DNA of 11,722 bases from assembly GCA_030638385.1 (NCBI GenBank), contig DAOWES010000187.1, positions 1-11,722 on the forward strand. The letters run 5' to 3'. The notes under the pieces are model-generated. The model ran no database searches and was not told the origin of the DNA. It saw nothing but the letters and a program-made list of their open reading frames with translations. This DNA comes from Candidatus Cloacimonadota bacterium. Its GTDB lineage: Bacteria > Cloacimonadota > Cloacimonadia > Cloacimonadales > TCS61. A program made the position numbers and the translations under genes. This document shows, one piece after another, positions 7,415 to 11,722 of this stretch (position 1 is its first letter; each line of letters starts with the position of its first letter).

Positions 7415-7516
7415 AAAAATATTTTTAGTTTGTTAATTTTTTCCATTTCTAAGTTAGGGTTCATTGCCAATCTCTTTTTCAGCGATTCAGTATTTCCACT
7501 TTTACTTGTTAATGTT

Positions 7517-7545
7517 GAATTTTTCCAGATTCGTTTGTTTGTCAA
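7517..7545 (-). promoter_or_regulatory. Candidate promoter of mfd
   Basis: Minus-strand TTGACA occupies 7545-7540. At the usual spacing only AAAATTC is present, a poor -10. The implied leader is about 100 nucleotides. The call rests on the exact -35 hexamer and its orientation toward mfd. Confidence 0.35.
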
Positions 7546-7622
7546 GTTAGGCATCGTTCACGCTTTTATCTTTACTTTTTTGGAAAATATAACGTTACGC
7601 CTTTTCTGGCTGGCTGGTAAAG

Positions 7623-7635
7623 CTCAATGAGACGA
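7623..7635. repeat. 13-bp module CTCAATGAGACGA, copy 1
   Basis: Identical to 10506-10518 in the other repeat-rich gap. Similarity continues as GATTGGGG here and ATTGGTG there. Both copies accompany the 26-bp module, which suggests a larger dispersed composite repeat. Confidence 0.6.
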
Positions 7636-7650
7636 GATTGGGGAAGAGGT

Positions 7651-7686
7651 TACCACAAAGACCCGAAAGCACAAAGAACACAAAGA
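7651..7686. repeat. CACAAAG-type phased direct-repeat array
   Basis: ACCACAAAG, ACCCGAAAG, CACAAAG and AACACAAAG follow one another at about nine-base spacing. Similar short CACAAAG/GAAAG arrays occur between genes in many environmental bacterial genomes (from memory, no search made). A degraded copy in the opposite direction lies at 7852-7877. Confidence 0.6.
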
Positions 7687-7712
7687 AGAGAGACGAGATA
7701 AAATGGGAGAAA

Positions 7713-7787
7713 TGTCATCCTGAGCGGAGACGAAGGATATTGCAAGATAACAAGTTAAGGAATTCTTCGTCTCCGCTCAGAATGACA
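7713..7787. repeat. Long imperfect inverted repeat with 26-bp arms
   Basis: The left arm 7713-7738 and right arm 7762-7787 are reverse complements at 24 of 26 positions and share the core TTCGTCTCCGCTCAG. They are separated by 23 bases and flanked by similar AGAAAT/ATTTCT sequences. Transcribed, this would fold into a long hairpin, but no T-run follows immediately. A third copy of the arm lies at 10446-10471. Confidence 0.85.
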
Positions 7788-7851
7788 AATTTCTCTTTTT
7801 TACGAGTTCGTTAAAATTGATAATAATTAAAAAAAATAATCTTTTAGGGAA

Positions 7852-7877
7852 CTTTGGGTCTTAGATATTTCGTGGTA
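7852..7877. repeat. Degenerate inverted copy of the CACAAAG-type array
   Basis: The segment begins CTTTGGGTC and ends TTTCGTGGTAA. Its reverse complement begins TTACCACGAAA and ends GACCCAAAG, resembling the start of the array at 7651-7686 (TTACCACAAAGACCCGAAAG). The two flank the palindrome 7713-7787 in opposite orientation. Confidence 0.45.
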
Positions 7878-7919
7878 AAAAAAACAAGTTACCCCAAATT
7901 AGCATGAAACAAATTAAAT

Positions 7920-7947
7920 TTGACAACAAGTGACTCATATTTACATG
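7920..7947 (+). promoter_or_regulatory. Candidate promoter of the acylphosphatase-M23-hspR-sigma operon
   Basis: Exact TTGACA at 7920-7925. Sixteen bases later is TACATG, a weak -10; read the Bacteroidetes way, TTG is followed after 19 bases by TACATGTT. The hexamer ends 60 bases before the ATG at 7986. The position also excludes a longer acylphosphatase reading frame, because a TTG start at 7920 would be the -35 box itself. Confidence 0.42.
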
Positions 7948-7985
7948 TTGAGTTTGCAATATTAAAGAAAGAAGGAAATCTACAG

Positions 7986-8258
7986 ATGGAATCATATGAA
8001 ATAATTATCGAGGGAATGGTTCAGGGGGTTGGTTATCGCTATTTTGCTACTAATCAAGCTCGAATTTACGATATTGTTGGTTATGTGAAAAATCTATATG
8101 ATGGCAGAGTAAAAATCATTGCTCAAGGGGAAGAGAATAACTTACAAAATTTCATTCATCATCTTCACCAAGGCCCTAGACAAGCTCATATAGCAGATCT
8201 TCACCAATCTTTATTTGTGGGAGCAGAAAAATTCTCCGACTTTTCCGTTCGGTTTTAA
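7986..8258 (+). CDS. acyP: Acylphosphatase
   Basis: A 90-residue protein, the usual size for the family (90-100). It has the phosphate-binding loop VQGVGYRYFA (12-21) with catalytic arginine R18, and the second signature VGYVKNLYDGRVKI (31-44) with catalytic asparagine N36. It hydrolyses carboxyl-phosphate bonds such as acetyl phosphate or 1,3-bisphosphoglycerate; the physiological substrate in bacteria is unsettled. The ATG at 7986 is preceded by GAAGG (7971-7975), ten bases away, somewhat long. Reading on upstream to TTG 7920 would add 22 unmatched residues and overrun the promoter. It is the first gene of the plus-strand operon, 16 bases ahead of the LysM/M23 gene; nothing in its sequence ties it functionally to the rest. 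Confidence 0.95.
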   Translation: MESYEIIIEGMVQGVGYRYFATNQARIYDIVGYVKNLYDGRVKIIAQGEENNLQNFIHHLHQGPRQAHIADLHQSLFVGAEKFSDFSVRF

Positions 8259-8260
8259 CA

Positions 8261-8265
8261 AAGGA
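8261..8265 (+). promoter_or_regulatory. Ribosome-binding site that sets a TTG start for the LysM/M23 gene
   Basis: AAGGA lies nine bases before TTG 8275, the codon in front of KKLLLILVL, which begins a signal peptide. No ATG is available until after the hydrophobic segment (ATG 8326), so a TTG start is the best reading. Confidence 0.65.
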
Positions 8266-8274
8266 TCAAACAGC

Positions 8275-9177
8275 TTGAAAAAACTTCTCCTCATCCTCGT
8301 GTTATCAATAATTTCAAATTCTTTAATGGCAATGTCTTCAAACCCTCGCTACCTCACTCCTTCCGAAAAGTTTCATATTGTAAAAAAAGGCGATTCCCTA
8401 GATTCGATTAGTTCTGAATATAAAATTTCCAAAGAGAGGTTGATGCTTTTTAACAATTTGAAATCAGAGAAAATATATTTAGGACAAAAAATCTATCTCA
8501 TCCCCAAACCCACTCAATGGCATCAATATATCACCGTGCGCGATATACCCCAAAAAGGCTATCATGTCGTGCGACCCAAAGAGACAATTCACACAATCGC
8601 TGAAATGTATGATCTTCAAATTATCGACCTTATTGACATTAATAATTTATCCGGTTTTTCGCCAAATATTGGCACAAAAATATATCTGAAAAAATCTGTA
8701 AAACAGAAAATTCAAGTAGCTAAAATTGATCCTACCTCAACAGATTTATTAAAAAAAATTGCAGCTCCTCCACCTTCAATTATGCAAAACACTAAAGTAA
8801 CCCTACCGGTTTCCGGAACAGTTACTTCCGAATTTGGAATTCGAAATGGACGCCCCCATAAAGGCATCGATATTGCCAACAAGAAAGGAACTCCGATTGT
8901 TTCTGCCTTAGCGGGAAATATTGTTTTTTCCGGCCGACAGCGAGGTTATGGCAATGTAGTAATTATTGAGCACAGCAACAGTGTGATGACAGTTTATGCT
9001 CACAACGAAACGAATTTGGTACGTGAAGGTGAAATGGTGAAACAAGGGCAACCAATAGCAACATTGGGATCTACCGGAGTTTCAAGCGCTCCACATTTAC
9101 ATTTCGAATATAGGAAAAATGGCCGAGCCATTAATCCTCGAGATGTCATACCTACCAAATTTTTGAAAAAGGATTAA
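8275..9177 (+). CDS. Secreted LysM-LysM-M23 peptidoglycan endopeptidase (NlpD/EnvC-like layout)
   Basis: Read from TTG 8275 the protein has 300 residues. A signal peptide (KKLLLILVLSIISNSLMA, cut probably after A19) has no lipobox cysteine. Two LysM domains follow (about 33-76 starting FHIVKKGDSLDSI, and about 96-138 starting YHVVRPKETIHTI), then a linker and an M23 domain (about 178-290). Zinc and catalytic residues are all present: H195 and D199 in PHKGID, H243 in YAHN, H274 and H276 in PHLHFE. It is therefore predicted to be an active endopeptidase, not a degenerate amidase activator such as E. coli NlpD or EnvC. It should act in the periplasm or at the cell surface, held to peptidoglycan by LysM. 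It lies 16 bases after acyP and five before the MerR gene. Confidence 0.92.
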   Translation: MKKLLLILVLSIISNSLMAMSSNPRYLTPSEKFHIVKKGDSLDSISSEYKISKERLMLFNNLKSEKIYLGQKIYLIPKPTQWHQYITVRDIPQKGYHVVRPKETIHTIAEMYDLQIIDLIDINNLSGFSPNIGTKIYLKKSVKQKIQVAKIDPTSTDLLKKIAAPPPSIMQNTKVTLPVSGTVTSEFGIRNGRPHKGIDIANKKGTPIVSALAGNIVFSGRQRGYGNVVIIEHSNSVMTVYAHNETNLVREGEMVKQGQPIATLGSTGVSSAPHLHFEYRKNGRAINPRDVIPTKFLKKD

Positions 9178-9182
9178 GAATT

Positions 9183-9479
9183 ATGAAAAAAGACAATGAA
9201 CATTTCTTGATCGGTGAAGTTGCCAAAAAGGTTGGAATTCACGATCAGACAATTAGAATGTATGAGCGTAAAAACTTATTAAAACCGCTTCGTACGGCAA
9301 ATAATACAAGAATATTCACTAAAAATGATCTCACCAGAATAAATGCAATTATCACCTTAACTCAAGAGGTTGGTCTAAATTTATCCGGCGTAAAAATGGT
9401 ATTTTCTTTGGCTCGAAAATTAAAGATGAATGATGATGAATTATTAGATTTTGTTTATGATCATATAAACGAATTTTAA
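9183..9479 (+). CDS. MerR-family regulator resembling heat-shock repressor HspR
   Basis: A 98-residue protein consisting of a MerR winged-helix DNA-binding domain (about 8-75) and a short C-terminal tail, with no effector-binding or cysteine metal site. IGEVAKKVGIHDQTIRMYE (10-28) is the helix-turn-helix, RTANNTRIFTKNDLTRI (37-53) the wing and LTQEVGLNLSGVK (59-71) the segment most typical of HspR, which represses dnaK-type heat-shock operons through HAIR inverted repeats (CTTGAGT-N7-ACTCAAG). I find no HAIR element in the window, and no chaperone gene is adjacent, so the target is unknown. ATG 9183 has AAGGA at 9169-9173 inside the end of the upstream gene. It is followed after 23 bases by the sigma factor. 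Family certain; HspR assignment likely. Confidence 0.85.
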   Translation: MKKDNEHFLIGEVAKKVGIHDQTIRMYERKNLLKPLRTANNTRIFTKNDLTRINAIITLTQEVGLNLSGVKMVFSLARKLKMNDDELLDFVYDHINEF

Positions 9480-9502
9480 TTTCAATAAATTGGGGAAGAA
9501 TA

Positions 9503-10354
9503 ATGGCTGAAAATGTATTTTTAGATAAAGCATTACAAAAGTATCTCAAGGATATTTCCCATAACAAACCTTTGGGAAGGGAAGAGGAGCACAACTTAGC
9601 TATTTTGGCACAGAATGGAGATCAGAAAGCATTTGATAAACTAGTGAATGCCAATCTGAAATTTGTTGTGACTGTTGCGACTAAATATCAAAATAAAGGT
9701 CTTACTCTTTCTGAATTAATCAGCGAAGGCAATGTGGGGCTTATAAAGGCAATCAAAAAGTTTGACCCGTATAAAAACATTAAATTGATCTCCTACGCTG
9801 TTTGGTGGATCAAACAAACAATTTTACTGGCACTAGCAGAAAAAACAGACCTCATTAGAATACCACTTGGAAAAACAAACTCAGCGAATAAAATTAAATC
9901 TGCCCAAAATAAGATATTTTCTGAAATGGGTAGAAAAGCAACTATAGAAGAAATTGCCAAAAGAACAAATCTTTCAGAAGAAGAAGTAGTTAGAATATCC
10001 AAGCAAATGGTAAACACTTTTTCGATCAATTCATCCGCTAATTCTGAAGGCAATATAAGCATGTATGAATCTCTGGAAGATAGCGTAACTCAAGATCCCA
10101 AAACTCTTTATTATCGCGATAAAGTTTTAGATTCCATTGAGAATTCTCTGGAAGAACTTCCTCATAGAGAAGCACTGATCGTGAAAAAGTATTTTGGTTT
10201 GAAAGGAGAAAGTAGCCTAAATTTTGCTGAAATTGGCAAAGAATTGGGGTTATCGCGCGAACGTGTGAGACAAATACAAAAAATTGCTCTGGAAAAGATC
10301 TTGGAAGAATCTTACGATGGCATGAAGGAAGATATAGAAAAGATTTTGGAGTAA
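9503..10354 (+). CDS. rpoD: Primary-type sigma-70 factor (RpoD/SigA), short form without region 1.1
   Basis: A 283-residue sigma factor with region 1.2 (about 9-45), regions 2.1-2.4 (about 48-122), region 3 (about 125-195) and region 4 (about 215-275), but no acidic region 1.1 and no non-conserved insert. Core-binding NLKFVVTVATKYQNKGL (51-67) and the promoter-melting/-10 segment ISYAVWWIKQTILLAL (96-111) resemble the Bacteroidetes primary sigma (ISYAVWWIRQSILQAL, from memory) more than E. coli RpoD. The region 4.2 recognition helix SRERVRQIQK (251-260) is canonical, consistent with TTGACA -35 boxes seen in this window. It directs RNA polymerase to housekeeping promoters; a group 2 sigma cannot be excluded without the rest of the genome. 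GGGGA (9492-9496) lies six bases upstream of the ATG. Last gene of the operon; no terminator is evident after it. Confidence 0.92.
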   Translation: MAENVFLDKALQKYLKDISHNKPLGREEEHNLAILAQNGDQKAFDKLVNANLKFVVTVATKYQNKGLTLSELISEGNVGLIKAIKKFDPYKNIKLISYAVWWIKQTILLALAEKTDLIRIPLGKTNSANKIKSAQNKIFSEMGRKATIEEIAKRTNLSEEEVVRISKQMVNTFSINSSANSEGNISMYESLEDSVTQDPKTLYYRDKVLDSIENSLEELPHREALIVKKYFGLKGESSLNFAEIGKELGLSRERVRQIQKIALEKILEESYDGMKEDIEKILE

Positions 10355-10397
10355 AATTAACCGCGAATTTATATTAAAGAATACTGCTAAAAAGCCA

Positions 10398-10425
10398 CCC
10401 TGAGTCCCGATCTATCGGGAAAGGG
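10398..10425. repeat. Two-part hairpin around TCCCGA-TCTA-TCGGGA
   Basis: The inner perfect six-base stem is 10405-10410 with 10415-10420 around the loop TCTA. An outer CCCT (10398-10401) pairs with AGGG (10422-10425) across a small internal loop. The inner arms are identical to those at 3207-3223. On the minus strand a T-run (TTTTT) follows about 11 bases after the inner stem, giving weak terminator resemblance for the leftward gene. Confidence 0.55.
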
Positions 10426-10445
10426 CAAAGAGTGAATGGTGAGGC

Positions 10446-10471
10446 ATCCTTCGTCTCCGCTCTGGATGACA
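10446..10471. repeat. Third copy of the 26-bp dispersed module
   Basis: Matches the right arm 7762-7787 at 23 of 26 positions and the reverse complement of the left arm 7713-7738 at 25 of 26. The shared core is CTTCGTCTCCGCTC. Here it stands alone; its expected partner arm seems replaced by the TCCCGA hairpin at 10398-10425. Confidence 0.8.
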
Positions 10472-10505
10472 ATAGACATTTCATGAGAGCAACGTGAGAG
10501 AACAC

Positions 10506-10518
10506 CTCAATGAGACGA
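10506..10518. repeat. 13-bp module CTCAATGAGACGA, copy 2
   Basis: Identical to 7623-7635, same orientation. Here it lies downstream of the 26-bp module; at the other site it lies upstream. Confidence 0.6.
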
Positions 10519-10538
10519 ATTGGTGTGTTTGGGAGTAG

Positions 10539-10558
10539 GCGACAATGGCTATTGTCGC
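10539..10558. repeat. Perfect 8-bp hairpin GCGACAAT-GGCT-ATTGTCGC
   Basis: Eight paired bases around a four-base loop, with no T-run on either side. The strongest compact hairpin seen in the gap between two convergent genes. It may be a structural RNA stop or part of a dispersed repeat. Confidence 0.65.
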
Positions 10559-10562
10559 ACAA

Positions 10563-10589
10563 ATCTGTGCTCATCTGTGTTAATCTGTG
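10563..10589. repeat. Three ATCTGTG units at exact 10-bp spacing
   Basis: ATCTGTG occurs at 10563, 10573 and 10583, the linkers being CTC and TTA. Such ATCTGTG arrays recur in intergenic DNA of diverse bacteria (from memory, no search made). The 10-bp phase equals about one helical turn, so each unit faces the same side of the DNA. Confidence 0.7.
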
Positions 10590-10639
10590 TCTATTTTAAT
10601 CCGAAAGATTTTATTCATTTCAGAGAAAGGTTTATCACC

Positions 10640-11722
10640 CTATCGCAATATACAGTCATGCAATTTAGTGGTCTTTTCAGCAGAAAACTGAACATTGCCT
10701 ACTATCTTCACATTCTTGGCAAAATAGACATCACCTTCCAGCTCAAACCTTTCGCATTCGATCAATGAAGGAATACCTTCGGCAAATCTTGCCTCAAAGT
10801 CATCTACAAGCTTATAATATCTTTCGTCCAAACTAATCACAGGTATTTCTGCCAGTGATTTGCTTAACCTCAGATGATAATCTTCGGCAATTTCAAAAGC
10901 ATCGCTTCGTATTGCCAAAAGCTCATTTGTCTTCTTTACAGGTGCAAATCTGTTTCGATTCACAACCATTGCTTTCGAGCCATCAAATACATTTATAGCA
11001 GCTCCCATAGCCGATTCCAATTGATACACTTTGGTTCCATTTACTTCTTTGGGATTTATAATTAACGAAAGTGGCAAAAAATTACCATTTTCATCTAACT
11101 TTGCTTTTAATGCTTTCAGGTTTACCCAGAGGTTATTAGTATTAAAATATTTATAGCGATCTACATCTTCAAAAAATTCTTTCTCATCCGCAGGACACTG
11201 AGCAGTTTCTCTTAATATTAGATGTCCATCCTTGGTTTGAGCTAAGTGACCACCTTTTTTATCCATTTCACTACGAGTGCACACTTCCATCATAAAGGGG
11301 ATGTTATTTTGGGCAAAATAACCCAATATTTTTTCATCAACAACTGAACCTAAATTATCTGAATTTGAGAGAAAAGCATATTCGATTCCTGCTTTTAAAA
11401 GCTTATCCAAAGTTCCTGTAATTGCCAAAGCCATATAAATCTCACCATGTCCGGGAGGGTTCCATGTTTTCGAATCATCATCAGCAGTAAATGGCGAAAG
11501 ATCGTCAGCTTTAATTTTGGGGAATTTATTTTGTAAAAAATCTAAGGGCACACTAGCGATGGGCAGTTCAGGATATTTTTCCAAGTAGGAAAGACAATCT
11601 TTTTGGGTGTTGAAACTATGCATAAATAAAAGAGGAATATCTTTATTGATCTGTTTTCTAAGATACAAAACCTGTTTGGAAATAATATCTAAGAAATTTA
11701 GATCATTTTTCACATTCAATAA
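10640..11722 (-). CDS. UTP-glucose-1-phosphate uridylyltransferase, eukaryote-like UGP type (partial, N-terminus outside window)
   Basis: 360 residues are visible and the frame stays open to the window edge, so the true start and the nucleotide-binding LNGGLGT-type motif lie beyond it; an in-frame TTG near the edge is not a real start, because family homology already runs through that point. Counting from the first visible residue, family motifs include PPGHGEIY (89-96), SNSDNLG (119-125), KKGGHL (155-160), FNTNNLW (193-199), INPKEVNG (222-229) and RFAPVKKTNELL (258-269). These are typical of the UGP2/UDPGP family (PF01704), unrelated in detail to bacterial GalU. The C-terminal part (about 325-360) begins the left-handed beta-helix and ends slightly earlier than animal UGP2. 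It makes UDP-glucose and pyrophosphate from UTP and glucose-1-phosphate for glycans. Convergent with rpoD. Confidence 0.93.
   Translation of the reverse strand, partial: LLNVKNDLNFLDIISKQVLYLRKQINKDIPLLFMHSFNTQKDCLSYLEKYPELPIASVPLDFLQNKFPKIKADDLSPFTADDDSKTWNPPGHGEIYMALAITGTLDKLLKAGIEYAFLSNSDNLGSVVDEKILGYFAQNNIPFMMEVCTRSEMDKKGGHLAQTKDGHLILRETAQCPADEKEFFEDVDRYKYFNTNNLWVNLKALKAKLDENGNFLPLSLIINPKEVNGTKVYQLESAMGAAINVFDGSKAMVVNRNRFAPVKKTNELLAIRSDAFEIAEDYHLRLSKSLAEIPVISLDERYYKLVDDFEARFAEGIPSLIECERFELEGDVYFAKNVKIVGNVQFSAEKTTKLHDCILR

Larger units (their letters stand above)
7407..7985. other. 579-base gene-free region between divergent mfd and the sigma-factor operon
   Basis: This holds the mfd leader and its candidate promoter (7407-7545), a repeat cluster (7623-7877) and the candidate promoter of the acylphosphatase operon (7920-7947). 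An open frame at 7430-7630 would encode a hydrophobic 66-residue peptide, but it has no ribosome-binding site and runs antisense through the mfd leader. I see no RNA gene. The repeat cluster reads as a nested inverted structure: an ACCACAAAG-type array, then two inverted 26-bp arms, then an oppositely oriented degenerate copy of the array. Confidence 0.6.
10355..10639. other. Repeat-rich gap between convergent rpoD and UDP-glucose pyrophosphorylase genes
   Basis: These 285 bases contain no credible gene. They hold, in order, a TCCCGA palindrome with partial outer stem (10398-10425), a copy of the 26-bp module (10446-10471), the 13-bp module (10506-10518), a perfect hairpin (10539-10558) and a three-fold 10-bp-phased repeat (10563-10589). 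Neither flanking gene shows a classical terminator of GC stem plus T-run, so one of these structures may serve as a bidirectional transcription stop. Confidence 0.65.

Noticed and set aside
7430..7630. Hydrophobic 66-residue open frame on the plus strand
   Set aside because: No ribosome-binding site, lies antisense over the mfd leader and candidate promoter, runs into the repeat cluster, and the sequence looks like translation of AT-rich DNA.
7651..7877. CRISPR array
   Set aside because: Units are 7-9 bases with no spacers of uniform length and no cas genes. These are short phased repeats and a palindrome.
9183..9479. Metal- or drug-responsive MerR regulator
   Set aside because: No C-terminal effector domain and no cysteine ligands; the helix after the wing matches HspR better.
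10374..10768. Short open frames in the rpoD-pyrophosphorylase gap
   Set aside because: They consist of translated palindromic repeats and have no start signals.
1..11722. A previously undescribed defence or mobile system
   Set aside because: All sizeable genes belong to known housekeeping or envelope families, without nuclease-toxin pairs, integrases or transposases. The unusual content is in gene arrangement, promoters and intergenic repeats.

Overview
The window is an AT-rich bacterial chromosome segment made of housekeeping genes in two polycistronic units plus three single genes. I see no mobile element, phage gene, CRISPR array, rRNA or tRNA. Diderm-type envelope genes, a short primary-type sigma factor resembling the Bacteroidetes form, a eukaryote-type UDP-glucose pyrophosphorylase and abundant small palindromic intergenic repeats suggest the FCB superphylum. 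Candidatus Cloacimonadota is my best guess, from memory of such genomes and at moderate confidence only.

Layout. (1) 1-3177, minus strand: one tightly overlapping operon, rsmG - parA - parB - membrane-anchored M23 peptidase - bactofilin (cut by the window edge). It joins 16S rRNA methylation, chromosome segregation and a cell-shape module. (2) 3178-3517: divergent intergenic region with one small hairpin and two candidate -35 boxes. (3) 3518-3958, plus: small PGPGW-type membrane protein. (4) 3978-7406, minus, convergent with it: full-length mfd. (5) 7407-7985: gene-free region with the divergent promoters of mfd and the next operon, and a nested set of inverted repeats. (6) 7986-10354, plus: operon of acylphosphatase - secreted LysM/M23 peptidase - HspR-like MerR regulator - primary-type sigma factor. 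(7) 10355-10639: repeat-rich gap between convergent genes. (8) 10640-11722, minus: UDP-glucose pyrophosphorylase whose N-terminus lies outside the window.

How it works together. The first operon would let one transcript supply ParA/ParB and a bactofilin scaffold with its own cell-wall hydrolase, a plausible link between nucleoid segregation and peptidoglycan shaping. The second places an envelope hydrolase and a heat-shock-type repressor just ahead of a sigma factor, recalling the nlpD-rpoS order of gammaproteobacteria.

The least ordinary observations are: an exact TTGACA hexamer oriented toward each of the four transcription units whose start lies in the window, with no good TATAAT; three near-identical copies of a 26-bp module in two distant intergenic gaps, beside 9-10-bp-phased repeats; and half-parS-like direct repeats inside rsmG. 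I found no convincing new defence or mobile system. Four start codons were decided or weighed from ribosome-binding sites and promoters: rsmG, parA, acylphosphatase and the LysM/M23 gene.
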